Assembly (NCBI GenBank): GCA_964653095.1
Contig: CAZZEH010000019.1
Location: forward strand, 1 to 64,000
Direction: 5' to 3'
Origin: JAMLHH01 sp964653095
GTDB lineage: Bacteria; Bacteroidota; Bacteroidia; Chitinophagales; JADIYW01
Length of the DNA stretch: 64,000 nt
Position numbers and translations under genes: made by a program. Shown piece after piece: positions 1 through 9,027 of this stretch. Positions within the stretch are counted from its first letter, which is position 1. Each line of letters starts with the position of its first letter. A model generated the notes under the pieces. It was not told the DNA's origin. It searched no databases and saw only the letters and a program-made list of their open reading frames with translations.

Positions 1-28
1 GTTATTCAACTTTTTTCAATTTAATTAC

Positions 29-466
29 CTAATTCTGATTAGGGTTTGGGATTAAATAAAGAAGCATTGGGAATAATAGAAATAATCCTACCCCTAAACC
101 GACACCAAGAACTTTTCCTTTAATATCTTTTGGACTAACTTCATATTTCCCATTTAGCTTAATAATATTACCATTCACGTCTTCGACGGATATTAAATTA
201 ATTAAGATTTCACCAGATTTTCCGACAGATTTTTTCTTTTTTAAATTAACATCTGCAAGCACTTCTGTTCCTTCTGGAATAACAATCTTACCATTTGAAT
301 CTTTAATATCTTTATCTACAAAAAAGCCTGCACTTTTTTGTTCTTTACTACTTAGATCTTCATTTAATCTAACTGGGATTGAGGTAGTTCTTTTCAAAAG
401 AGCATTTGAATATCCTATATGAGTAATAAATACAAGTAGGAAAAAGGTGGAAATCGTTTTTTTCAT
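29..466 (-). CDS. Hypothetical secreted/membrane-anchored protein
   Basis: I do not recognise this 145-residue protein. It has an N-terminal signal-like hydrophobic stretch (residues 1-22) and a second strongly hydrophobic, glycine-rich segment near the C-terminus (about 118-140), so it is probably exported and held in a membrane. The middle is polar and lysine-rich, with the phrase IPEGTEVLADV. That phrase loosely recalls beta-barrel domains of envelope proteins, but I would not assign a family. It starts with ATG. Its upstream region is shared with the divergent XRE regulator at 618, which could control it; that is inference from position only. Confidence 0.6.
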   Translation of the reverse strand: MKKTISTFFLLVFITHIGYSNALLKRTTSIPVRLNEDLSSKEQKSAGFFVDKDIKDSNGKIVIPEGTEVLADVNLKKKKSVGKSGEILINLISVEDVNGNIIKLNGKYEVSPKDIKGKVLGVGLGVGLFLLFPMLLYLIPNPNQN

Positions 467-617
467 AATTTGCTGGTTTTTAGAAAGTTTAAAAGTAGTT
501 CAATAATTTTCATGTTATTTAGTGTGTGTTTTGCAAGGCTAAATTAAATAAAAAAAGCGTGTAAACAAATCTGATTACAAGATAATGTAAATAATTATCA
601 ATATTTCAAATTTAGTT

Positions 618-839
618 TTGAAAAACAAAGATGAGATATTGAAATCGTTAGGAAACCAGATAAAATTTATCAGGGAATTGAAAGGATTATCTCAATCTGA
701 TTTAGCAAGATTAAGTGATAAAGATCGCCAAAATATTAACAGATTAGAACGTGGTAAAGTAAACCCTTCTATTTATTTCATATATGAAATAGCAGATGCT
801 CTAGAAATCAAATTAGATGAATTGCTAAAGGATATTTGA
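618..839 (+). CDS. XRE-family helix-turn-helix transcriptional regulator
   Basis: A 73-residue stand-alone HTH_3 (Cro/CI-like) DNA-binding protein. The helix-turn-helix spans about residues 12-66: the motif GLSQSDLARLS is followed by the recognition-helix region and then NRLERGKVNPS, which is typical of XRE proteins. There is no effector or oligomerisation domain. The only usable start is TTG at 618, because no in-frame ATG lies before the domain. An imperfect AT-rich inverted repeat just upstream (about 575-600) could be an operator. The gene is divergent from the membrane protein at 29-466 and convergent with proB, ending 4 bases from the proB stop. Confidence 0.8.
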   Translation: MKNKDEILKSLGNQIKFIRELKGLSQSDLARLSDKDRQNINRLERGKVNPSIYFIYEIADALEIKLDELLKDI

Positions 840-843
840 TTTT

Positions 844-1872
844 TTACAGCAACACAATATTGTCTGTATCGGCTACAATTACTTTATGTTCTTGAAATAA
901 AATATCCTCGGATTTAATTTTGGCCAGTGCCACTGCAAAAACCCAGTCTGATTCATCCACAATATCAAAGACTTCACCCTTTTTAAAATCTTTTACGACC
1001 TCTGTTACCCCAACTGCGAGAAGGCTTTTTCTGTTGAGAAGAGCTTTTTTTGCACCACTGTCAACTGCTACGCGCCCGTAAACTTTCTGCCCGGAAGCCA
1101 ACCATTTTTGACGGGCGTTGGCTGTTGCTTTTTTTGGTTTACAGACAGTTCCGTTTTTACCTTCGGTTGCGAGTATGATTCCGTTTTTACTTCTTGCTCC
1201 AAAAATTACGGTTTGAATGCCGAGACTGGTGGCCAGTCGTGCTAGTGTAAGCTTGGAAATCATACCTCCGAGTCCCAATGAGGTTTTATCTTTTCGGGCA
1301 TAGCCCAAAACAGTTGGAGTAAATTTTTCTATGATTGGAATGAGCTGATTGTTTTTGTCCAATACACCGGGGACGGAAGTCGCTATCAGCAGATATTTTG
1401 CACCAAATCCGACTGCTAACAGAGTCGCAAGTTCATCATTGTCCGAAAATTTTAGCTCTAAATTGCTGACCACATCATTTTCATTGGCGATGGGTATGAT
1501 TTTGTGTTTCCAAAGTTCCTGATAAGTTTCTCTCAGTTGTAAAAATTGATTTCGGTTGCTGAAATGCTGACGTTCACAAAGATTTTGTGCAATGTGAATC
1601 CCGTATTTTTGGAAGGCCTGCGCATATTTTCTGACTAGTATTGGGTTGCCAATTGCAGCCGCAGCTTTCCTTTCCCGTATTTTCCCGCTGTATCCTTCTA
1701 TAAATTTCTGTCCTGTTCCGACAGCACCGGAAGATACTATGACCACATCATACTCCGCATGTAAAACAGAAATCTGAGCGGCGATATCGTCTAAAAGCTT
1801 TTCGTCAATATCACCATTTTCGGTAGTAATAGACGAAGTCCCTATTTTAAAAACAATAACAGCTCTGCTCAT
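844..1872 (-). CDS. proB: Glutamate 5-kinase
   Basis: Phosphorylates L-glutamate to glutamyl-5-phosphate, the first step of proline synthesis, in the cytoplasm. The N-terminal amino-acid-kinase domain shows KIGTSSIT (phosphate-binding loop), SSGAVGTG and FSDNDELATLLA (substrate and magnesium binding). The last 80 or so residues have the character of a PUA domain, giving 342 residues in the usual two-domain layout. I place the start at the ATG at 1872, because the longer reading to 1881 begins with TTG and adds only three residues. The partner proA (glutamyl-phosphate reductase) is not adjacent and is not in the window, so proB seems to stand alone here. Confidence 0.92.
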   Translation of the reverse strand: MSRAVIVFKIGTSSITTENGDIDEKLLDDIAAQISVLHAEYDVVIVSSGAVGTGQKFIEGYSGKIRERKAAAAIGNPILVRKYAQAFQKYGIHIAQNLCERQHFSNRNQFLQLRETYQELWKHKIIPIANENDVVSNLELKFSDNDELATLLAVGFGAKYLLIATSVPGVLDKNNQLIPIIEKFTPTVLGYARKDKTSLGLGGMISKLTLARLATSLGIQTVIFGARSKNGIILATEGKNGTVCKPKKATANARQKWLASGQKVYGRVAVDSGAKKALLNRKSLLAVGVTEVVKDFKKGEVFDIVDESDWVFAVALAKIKSEDILFQEHKVIVADTDNIVLL

Positions 1873-1949
1873 AATGTGCAAAAATAAGATAAACTGCTGG
1901 AATACTGCCGGGCGTACATGATTATATGATAAATATAGTACGGTGCAAT

Positions 1950-4046
1950 TTATATTCGGTACCGAAGCTGCACTTTAATTTCTGATCTCGTGTTTTTGGG
2001 CAGTTCTTCTAACCCGCTGCCCATGACTTCTACATCATTTCTAAACATTTGGGCATAGCGAAGCCATAAATCCAGTTTTTTATATAGCTTAATTTTAGTT
2101 ACTAAATATGCTCTGGAGCCGGTTCCCATATAGGCAGGGATAGAAAATGCATATAGTACGTCATTTTCGTAGGCATAGATTCGGGCATCGTAATCATCCA
2201 CTTTGAATATTGCATATCGCGCGGTCAGATTCCACTTCCCCGAAGGGTGTTTGTAACTGATATCCTGATATAAGAGATAGCCTTTCTTCAGCTGGTTATA
2301 TCCGTCGTTAAAGAAGCTGAGTTCTGCTCTGGATTTAAATATCCAACTGTCAGAAGCCATATAATTTAATTGAAATCTGAGAGAAGATTTTTTAGTGTGG
2401 GCTACATTTCTGACCGGAGAATCATCTGTTATATTTCTTGCTTTGGATTTATATCTGAACCTTGTATAAAACTCTAATTTTCTGCTTGCTCTGTACTGCC
2501 ATTCATGAAAAATATCATAGCCGAAAGTATTGGGCTGGTCAATCCGATACTTCATCCATGGGAAGTAAAATATATCTGCAAAATTATTGACCGTAACTTT
2601 TGGGTGAACCTTAAACCGTATTCCTGCATATAATCCGTGTTCATTAGTGGGATTGGTATTAGTACTTTCACCGAATGCTCCTCCCGATAAGGTCTGGTAG
2701 TTTTTGGCATAATAACGGTGTACAATGCTTAACGTAATGCCCGGGACAGGCCGGCTGCTGAGTCCGTGCAGAAAAGCAAATCCTCCGTTATCTGAAATGG
2801 CACTTTCTCCAAAGAAATTAAATTTTTTACCTAAATAATTATAGTTTAAACTACTGCTGAGCAAAGAATTTCCATTAAATGAATATTTTTTGTAAAGGTC
2901 TGTGGAAGGAGTAAGTTCTACGTCCAATTTGTGATATAAAGCATTCAGATATACAGAGAACAAATGTTTGCTCCAGCCAATACGACCTCCAGTGCTCCAA
3001 AGTCCGGTATTAGCTCTGTTTTTTAATTCTGATTCCGTTCGGTGCAATCCACTGGTTTGCAATGATCGTACCTCTGCATTTTCATTTGTAAGGGTATCGA
3101 TTGCAATGCTTGACCCGTCTCTCCTTCTGTAGGACAGAAATCCGGTCACTTCTATCCCTTTTTTTTGAAAAGTTGCTCCCGCGCCCCGATTGAAGTTGTC
3201 TTCTACTACAGATGTATGTGGTCTCAAAACATCTGCCGCTCTTTTTATGCTATTGACAGAAACGGATTTTCCTACGCCGAAACTTTGCCACATCAAAAGC
3301 CCCTGCCCGAGATTTACTTCAAAATCTCCGAGAGCTACATATCGAAACGGTCCTTTGTCTTCCATAAATAAATGTGCGGAAATGTAGTCTATTCCAAGTT
3401 TGACATTGTCCTGTATTAATTTTTCACCCGGGTCTTTCTCCAAAGTCAAACCATAACTGATACCTCTTAGAAAGTGATAACGATATCTGAAATACTGTCT
3501 GGTACGGTCTCCTGCATAACGGCTCGTCCATCGGTTTTGGTACCATTCGGGAGTAGTATAACCTTTTGCTTTTTCAATAGTCTGCTGATAGCGATACATA
3601 AAAGTATGTCTGCCCTTGGTGAGTTGGTCTTTCCAGCTGTAGCGCAACCCTTTCGGATCTGCGATCTGGACAAAAGGCAGTAGTTTTTCAATAGTAGCTT
3701 TATCCAGACCGAGTACGCCTTTGAGTTCGTATATGCTTTGAAAGTCTCCGTAAGTTCGAACATAATTTATGATGGAATAGGCCTGCAACTCAGTTAAAAC
3801 GGTGGTCTGCATGAGCTCATCTACGGTAGTGCGGTTGAGATTGATTTTGTATATACTCAATAGCTCCAAATCTTCCAGGAAAGTATTATGATCAAATTCA
3901 CCGTCTTCACTTTCGGCCTGCTCCGCAATATCTTCCAAAATATCTGTTGGAATATCCTGTTGCAGAGAATCAAGGTTTTGCCCCGAAAGTTTTAAAGAGG
4001 AAAAGGAAAAAAAGATTACAAGTATTGTGAGGTATCTAAAAGACAT
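1950..4046 (-). CDS. Outer-membrane beta-barrel protein with N-terminal helix-hairpin-helix motifs
   Basis: A 698-residue exported protein. A signal peptide occupies residues 1-22. Residues about 65-130 carry two ComEA-like helix-hairpin-helix units (INLNRTTVDELMQ and LKGVLGLDKATIEKLLPF), normally DNA-binding folds. The remaining 550 or so residues alternate aromatic and polar residues (YRYQQT, FRYRYHF, YRYAKNY-type strands) and end in RYRI, as expected of an outer-membrane barrel. It overlaps the upstream barrel gene at 4036-4857 by 11 bases, so the two are co-transcribed. Proteins of this layout recur in Bacteroidota, but I know of no proven function. A periplasmic or surface DNA-binding role is inference. 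Confidence 0.75.
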   Translation of the reverse strand: MSFRYLTILVIFFSFSSLKLSGQNLDSLQQDIPTDILEDIAEQAESEDGEFDHNTFLEDLELLSIYKINLNRTTVDELMQTTVLTELQAYSIINYVRTYGDFQSIYELKGVLGLDKATIEKLLPFVQIADPKGLRYSWKDQLTKGRHTFMYRYQQTIEKAKGYTTPEWYQNRWTSRYAGDRTRQYFRYRYHFLRGISYGLTLEKDPGEKLIQDNVKLGIDYISAHLFMEDKGPFRYVALGDFEVNLGQGLLMWQSFGVGKSVSVNSIKRAADVLRPHTSVVEDNFNRGAGATFQKKGIEVTGFLSYRRRDGSSIAIDTLTNENAEVRSLQTSGLHRTESELKNRANTGLWSTGGRIGWSKHLFSVYLNALYHKLDVELTPSTDLYKKYSFNGNSLLSSSLNYNYLGKKFNFFGESAISDNGGFAFLHGLSSRPVPGITLSIVHRYYAKNYQTLSGGAFGESTNTNPTNEHGLYAGIRFKVHPKVTVNNFADIFYFPWMKYRIDQPNTFGYDIFHEWQYRASRKLEFYTRFRYKSKARNITDDSPVRNVAHTKKSSLRFQLNYMASDSWIFKSRAELSFFNDGYNQLKKGYLLYQDISYKHPSGKWNLTARYAIFKVDDYDARIYAYENDVLYAFSIPAYMGTGSRAYLVTKIKLYKKLDLWLRYAQMFRNDVEVMGSGLEELPKNTRSEIKVQLRYRI

Positions 4047-4857
4047 ACGACATTCCTAAATGCGGGGCAATTCCTGTAATTTTCTGATAAGCTCCGGACA
4101 ATTCTAACCTTAAACTTTTATATGCCAGTCCTACGCCTAAAGTTCCTGTGAGCGGATAGGTAAGCATGCCTGCCCGAACGAAAAAATAATCATTGATCTT
4201 ATAATCTATACCTGCTCTGAATGCAAGATTCATATCTAAATCCTGTTCAAATTCTCCGGTTACCCATATTCTATCATATTTGGTATAGGTCACGCCCAAT
4301 CGGAAAACTGTAGGAACTCTTTCTTCGGTATCTTTACCATATTTTACCCTTGGAGGATTATAGACATGCGCTCCAAGCTGTATGTCCTCGTTTATTTTAA
4401 ATAGAGTTCCAAACTCAAATGTTACGGTAGAATTGGAGCCGTAGCCCGGTATCCTGTTGTTCAAAAAGTCTATTTGAGCTCCAATAGACACAAATTCAGC
4501 CAACTTCAGACCGTATGCCACCCCTATTTTTCGGTCGCTAAATAAAGAATAACCAAAATATGAACCTGAAAAACCAATTGTGCCGCCCTTTTTCATTTTG
4601 AACTGGCCGAGAGCCATGAAATTATTCACACCTTCTGCAATTCCGGTATGAGCATAATATAAGCTGACAGAAGACTGTTTGGCAAAACCCATAGCTGCCT
4701 GATTACTGCCGGGTGAATATTCTCCTATCACACTGACACCTCCTAAACCCGGTAAAATGAGCCGGGTACCGACATACCTGTACTCACCAGCTGCAAAGCC
4801 GTTATTGACGTGCAGAAAGAGGATGAGGATTAAAAGTATTTTGGAAATATGTTTCAC
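4036..4857 (-). CDS. Outer-membrane beta-barrel protein, PorV/PorQ-like
   Basis: A 273-residue protein with a signal peptide (cleavage near GFAA, residue 23) followed by repeated amphipathic beta strands and a terminal aromatic residue (LGMSYVF), as in outer-membrane barrels. The early segment with LPGLGGVSV and SNQAAMGFAKQSSVSLYY resembles the start of PorV/PorQ/UPF0164 proteins. The start is GTG (at 4857). It is the first gene of a two-gene unit with the helix-hairpin-helix barrel gene, with stop and start overlapping by 11 bases. That coupling suggests the two products work together in the outer membrane. Specific function unknown. Confidence 0.65.
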   Translation of the reverse strand: MKHISKILLILILFLHVNNGFAAGEYRYVGTRLILPGLGGVSVIGEYSPGSNQAAMGFAKQSSVSLYYAHTGIAEGVNNFMALGQFKMKKGGTIGFSGSYFGYSLFSDRKIGVAYGLKLAEFVSIGAQIDFLNNRIPGYGSNSTVTFEFGTLFKINEDIQLGAHVYNPPRVKYGKDTEERVPTVFRLGVTYTKYDRIWVTGEFEQDLDMNLAFRAGIDYKINDYFFVRAGMLTYPLTGTLGVGLAYKSLRLELSGAYQKITGIAPHLGMSYVF

Positions 4858-4927
4858 GAAGTTAAAATAAGCGAAAAAATCAACCTTTAATAATTCTTTT
4901 AAATTAGGAGTAAATAAATTGAGACAT

Positions 4928-4935
4928 TATATTTG
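4928..4935 (+). promoter_or_regulatory. Bacteroidota -7 promoter element
   Basis: TATATTTG matches the TAnnTTTG -7 consensus of the Bacteroidota primary sigma factor and lies 26 bases before the ATG of the SPOR/PD40 gene. I see no clear TTTG at -33. Confidence 0.45.
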
Positions 4936-4961
4936 TACAATTACCAAAAGCAGTTTTCAAT

Positions 4962-5888
4962 ATGAATTTTCTGAAGCCGTATATTTTATTTTTTGTATTT
5001 AGTTTTTCCTTTTTATCTGTATCTGCACAACAGGACCCGGAGAATCTTTTTTTAGTGGATTTGGAAAATATATATGAGGTGTCCAAGGCCGGAAAAACTC
5101 TTGACCGACCGAGCGTGGGCGATCGTTCATTAAGTGCCGAAGAAGTATTAATGTATGAAGTTTTAAACAGTAAACTCGAAAATGGAGCGTGGGTGAGATA
5201 TACGGCAAACCCTATTGGAAAAGGAACAATAAAAGTGGGGCACCCGTTTTTGGATAAGCAGAGGAAACGAATATTTTTTGTATCAGATATTGGAGGAGGA
5301 GCAGGTGGCTTTGATATTTATTTTTCTGAGAAAATTGACGGAGGCTGGTCTGACCCTACCAACATCGGATTAAAAGTAAATAGTCCCGCAGATGAATTGT
5401 TTCCATTTGTGACGGACGCCGGAATTTTGCAGATATACAGAAATTCTGTTCAGGTAAATTTTGACTTGGCAGAGGTGCTTGGAGTGCCACCGATTACCCA
5501 ACCGGTTCAAGAGCCTAAACCCCAACAGTCAACAACTCCGGTCACCGAAACAAAAGAAACTGAAAAAGGTAATGCGGAGGTCGCTCCTGTAAAAGAAGCA
5601 GAAGAAGTAATCCAAAAACCTGTTGTCTCAAGCACGTCAGAAGTTGAATACAGAGTTCAGCTGGGAGCTTTCAGTAAGCCTAATTGGGAGATATTAAATC
5701 AGGTTAGTGATTTAGGTGAAATGCAGACACTCCCGACTACCAATGGACTGATTTGTGTGCATTTGGGAGCTTTCACTTCATTGGAAGAGGCGAAAAAGTT
5801 AGCAGACAGGGTTAAAATGAGACCCGGATTTGGCAATGCTTATGTGGTATCTGTCCGGAATAGCGCAGTTATAGCTATTCACCGTTAA
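4962..5888 (+). CDS. PD40-repeat and SPOR-domain periplasmic protein
   Basis: A 308-residue exported protein. A signal peptide (1-22, ending SVSAQ) is followed by a WD40-like PD40 segment (about 90-165), recognisable by FDIYFSEKIDGGWSDPTNIG and NSPADELFPF. A proline/glutamate-rich linker (about 170-230) follows, then a C-terminal SPOR domain (about 236-308; YRVQLGAF and CVHLGAFTSLEEAKK). SPOR domains bind denuded peptidoglycan glycan strands, so the protein probably sits in the periplasm at the cell wall. PD40 segments occur in OmpA-family and T9SS-linked proteins of Bacteroidota. It is a single gene with its own promoter, divergent from the barrel pair and convergent with the next gene. Confidence 0.8.
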   Translation: MNFLKPYILFFVFSFSFLSVSAQQDPENLFLVDLENIYEVSKAGKTLDRPSVGDRSLSAEEVLMYEVLNSKLENGAWVRYTANPIGKGTIKVGHPFLDKQRKRIFFVSDIGGGAGGFDIYFSEKIDGGWSDPTNIGLKVNSPADELFPFVTDAGILQIYRNSVQVNFDLAEVLGVPPITQPVQEPKPQQSTTPVTETKETEKGNAEVAPVKEAEEVIQKPVVSSTSEVEYRVQLGAFSKPNWEILNQVSDLGEMQTLPTTNGLICVHLGAFTSLEEAKKLADRVKMRPGFGNAYVVSVRNSAVIAIHR

Positions 5889-5915
5889 GCTTATTTTCGA
5901 AAATTTGAACTGATT

Positions 5916-7952
5916 CTATCCAGCTTTGGGTAAAAAGAAACTAATTGGATTTTTCCGAAAGTACTTCCAAATAGACTGGACAATATACCTCAGTTCTAAA
6001 AATGAAATATTTCTGGAACGAAGTGCCAAAGTCAGAGACAGGCTGAAACTGACAATAAAATTGACAAAGCCTATAATCCCTATTCCAAAAATCCCCCAGA
6101 CAATTACTGATGTTGGGATGTCAAAGTTTCCACCATACAGCCCTAACGCTAAATTCCCGCTTGCAAAAGTGATGTGTCTGATATCCAGATTGAGTCCTAA
6201 AAATAAACCTATGGAAGCAGTACTTCCCATGAATACGCCAAACCAAAAGTTAGAAGTAATTCCGGCTCCTTTGCTTTCATAATAGTTGGAGATTCTTTGA
6301 GTTCCGGATCTTCCCAATACTCTCTTGAGTAAAGGATGCTCCTGTATTCTGAAGTAGATATGATTAAATTTATTTCTGTTATTCACGGCACCTTCTATCA
6401 GGCCTGATGCAAATAAGAAAAAACCGGCGATAGCGGCATGATATACAGCAGGTGTTTTGTTAGGGTTTAGGTCATCTAACAGAGCTGTACTGCTGCCTTC
6501 TGTAATATTTGTGCTGAATATTAAATCTATAAGCCAAATCAATATTAAGGCTACAGGGAAAGCTAAAAAAACGTTTCCGACAAATGCAATAAACTGTGAG
6601 CGGAACACTCTCGAAAACAGTCTCGCGAATATTTCATATTTGTCGTCATTGCTGATATCTCTGTTTTTATTTCCTGCTTCTAAGGCTTTGGCTAATGCAG
6701 AAGCTGTCATGGCTGGCTGCTTGGTAGCCAGTGTAAATCCAAAAAGGTAAATGGCAATGAATCCCATAGCATAGTTCATGCTGTAGAGAAAGGCAAACCC
6801 AAATTCACTTGCGTCAAGTTTGGAAAGAAGGACTTTGAATACACACAAGAATCCGACTATCAGTCCACCACCGCTGGCAGCCCGGAGCATTCTGTAATAT
6901 TCACTTTTGGTGTTGGTGATATAATGTTCTCCTGTTTTTGCAGCATGCTGAGTAATCTCGTACGAAACAGATTGGGTGCTTTCTTTTATCAGGTTACTTA
7001 TGTTGGCTTTCCCACAGTTGTACTGAATCAGCAGTATGGCGAGCTCAATAGTTCTTTTTTGATCAGAGTCTTTCGAATCAAGCACACAGAATTGCAGCAC
7101 TTCTTTCAAACGCTGCAATTGCTGTCGGATTCGCAACAAAGATTGATTAACGTGCATGGAAATCCCAAATTTATGGGAATTGTTAAAAGCAGTGTCAATG
7201 TATTCCACACACTGATTATGTAAAATCAAAAGCTGTTTGTAGATTAAATTATCCGGGGTGACATATTTCTTTTCTGAGTTGAAAATAAGTTCATTAAGCT
7301 CAGAAAGCTCTCTCTGAAATGCGATAAACGGACTGTCAAGATTTTGATATTCGGGTACCATTCGATTCACATCTGTTTCCAAAACTCTTCCCGATATTCT
7401 CAGAGCAAGGATTTCCATACTGTACAGAATTTCTGAGATTTCAAAGTGCTGATTGATTTCACTTTTGTAGATTGTTCGGGCCTGTATCAGATTCATGATG
7501 CCCTGAATTTCGGATACAGGTATTTTTTTTATCCATGCCGGATCGGAACTTTTATGGAAAACCTGATTTAAAATAAACTGAAGAGTATGTTTTTTGGGCT
7601 GATTGGGCAAAAACTTTTCGACGACCCGCTTTCTGAGTTCATATATAAAATCACTGTCTTTAATAATACCAACATCTGTGAGAATAATGTCGAAGTCTCT
7701 TTTAATCAGAAGCTTGTAAATGTATGTGGTGAAAAAATCGAGATATTCGGGATAAGTCTCCAAGACTTCTTTAAGCGGCGAAAGACTGATTTCATTAAAC
7801 CGGTCAATTTGTTTGGGGCGAAATATCTCGACGAGTTCGATTAAGAATGACAATTCGTCAATCTCTATTTCTGATAAGTTTTTTGTATAAAAAATTTCGA
7901 ATAAGTGAATTATCCGATCTTTTTGATTTAAACCTTTGTGCTTGACTATCAT
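5916..7952 (-). CDS. Polytopic membrane protein of the 'site-specific recombinase' (Gcr, PF10136) family
   Basis: A 678-residue protein whose second half (about 345-660) holds at least five to six hydrophobic membrane segments, for example around AASGGGLIVGFLCVFKVLL, FLYSMNYAMGFIAIYLFGF and FIAFVGNVFLAFPVALILIW. The first half is soluble and helical. The phrase TKQPAMTASALAKALE is characteristic of the family catalogued as site-specific recombinase (named after neisserial gcr). No recombinase catalytic motif is visible, so the historical name is probably misleading; the architecture is that of an integral membrane protein of unknown function. The ATG at 7952 is preferred over a GTG at 7970. 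Confidence 0.72.
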   Translation of the reverse strand: MIVKHKGLNQKDRIIHLFEIFYTKNLSEIEIDELSFLIELVEIFRPKQIDRFNEISLSPLKEVLETYPEYLDFFTTYIYKLLIKRDFDIILTDVGIIKDSDFIYELRKRVVEKFLPNQPKKHTLQFILNQVFHKSSDPAWIKKIPVSEIQGIMNLIQARTIYKSEINQHFEISEILYSMEILALRISGRVLETDVNRMVPEYQNLDSPFIAFQRELSELNELIFNSEKKYVTPDNLIYKQLLILHNQCVEYIDTAFNNSHKFGISMHVNQSLLRIRQQLQRLKEVLQFCVLDSKDSDQKRTIELAILLIQYNCGKANISNLIKESTQSVSYEITQHAAKTGEHYITNTKSEYYRMLRAASGGGLIVGFLCVFKVLLSKLDASEFGFAFLYSMNYAMGFIAIYLFGFTLATKQPAMTASALAKALEAGNKNRDISNDDKYEIFARLFSRVFRSQFIAFVGNVFLAFPVALILIWLIDLIFSTNITEGSSTALLDDLNPNKTPAVYHAAIAGFFLFASGLIEGAVNNRNKFNHIYFRIQEHPLLKRVLGRSGTQRISNYYESKGAGITSNFWFGVFMGSTASIGLFLGLNLDIRHITFASGNLALGLYGGNFDIPTSVIVWGIFGIGIIGFVNFIVSFSLSLTLALRSRNISFLELRYIVQSIWKYFRKNPISFFLPKAG

Positions 7953-8062
7953 GAAAGTATTTCTGACCACAAAGAAACGTAAAATATAGGAAGTAAAGAG
8001 AATTGTCGTTTACAAGGTGGTGGTATAATCATAAAACAAGTCTTGCCTGCGTGGTATGAAAA

Positions 8063-9025
8063 GTGATAAAATTGTATCTTTCTGAAAATATACAGGTTTT
8101 GAAGAATTGGGAACAGATAGATTATCGTCGGTTTGACAAACTGGACATTATTGCAAGGCAGGTCGTAGAAGGTTTTATAATAGGTCTGCACAAAAGTCCT
8201 TATCACGGCTTTTCTGTTGAGTTTGCCGAATACAGAAGCTATAATCCCGGAGATTCTATACGTGATGTGGATTGGAAAGCTTATGCCAAGACGAAGAAAA
8301 TGTACGTAAAAAAGCATGAAGAAGAAACCAATCTTCGCTGTCAGGTTATTATAGATATTTCTTCGTCCATGCGATATCCCGAAACAACGTCGAAAGTACA
8401 GCTCAACAAACTTGAATATTCCTGCGTTTCTGCGGCTGCTTTGTCCTACATGCTCAGAAAACAGAGAGATGCTATGGGCTTGACACTTGTCAGCGATAAA
8501 ATAGAAGTACATACTCCTGCAAAAACCAACGCTGCCCATCATCAGATGATTCAAAACTACCTTTATCAGACTCTTCAAAATCGGTCGCTTAATCCTTTAT
8601 CAACAGACCTGTCTGTTTGCCTTCATCAGGTGGCAGAACTGATTCATAAACGTTCTTTAGTTTTTGTGTTCAGTGATTTTTTGGAAAAACCGGATCAGAC
8701 GGAAAAAATATTCAGTGCCATACAGCATCTCAGACATTACAAAAATGAGGTAGTAGTATTTCATGTACACCACAAAAAAGATGAAACGGATTTTGAATTT
8801 GAAAACAGACCGTATCAGTTTATTGATTTGGAGAGTGGAGAATCTGTCAGGTTATTGCCACATGAGGTAAAGAGCTTTTATAGAGAAAAAATTTCAGACC
8901 ACCATAAAAAAGTAAAAAGCAAGTTCATTCAATACGGAATTGATTGGGTAGATGCAGACATTCAGCAGGATTTTAAAACGATTCTTCAGACCTATCTGAT
9001 TAAAAGAAGGAGAATGAGAGTATAG
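8063..9025 (+). CDS. DUF58 domain protein (von Willebrand A-like)
   Basis: A 320-residue cytoplasmic protein. The DUF58 signature RSYNPGDSIRDVDWKAYAKT lies near residues 57-76, followed by a von Willebrand factor A-like domain beginning IIDISSSM, which has the DxSxS metal-binding (MIDAS) pattern. DUF58 proteins usually accompany MoxR AAA ATPases and batA/B proteins in oxidative-stress or aerotolerance operons. None of those partners is beside it here. The start is GTG at 8063; the nearby ATG at 8056 is out of frame. It ends two bases before the convergent NRDE gene. Confidence 0.85.
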   Translation: MIKLYLSENIQVLKNWEQIDYRRFDKLDIIARQVVEGFIIGLHKSPYHGFSVEFAEYRSYNPGDSIRDVDWKAYAKTKKMYVKKHEEETNLRCQVIIDISSSMRYPETTSKVQLNKLEYSCVSAAALSYMLRKQRDAMGLTLVSDKIEVHTPAKTNAAHHQMIQNYLYQTLQNRSLNPLSTDLSVCLHQVAELIHKRSLVFVFSDFLEKPDQTEKIFSAIQHLRHYKNEVVVFHVHHKKDETDFEFENRPYQFIDLESGESVRLLPHEVKSFYREKISDHHKKVKSKFIQYGIDWVDADIQQDFKTILQTYLIKRRRMRV

Positions 9026-9027
9026 TT

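Noticed and set aside
7949..8578. 209-codon open frame antisense to DUF58
   Set aside because: Low-complexity, histidine/phenylalanine-rich translation typical of a reverse-strand shadow; DUF58 on the other strand is certain.
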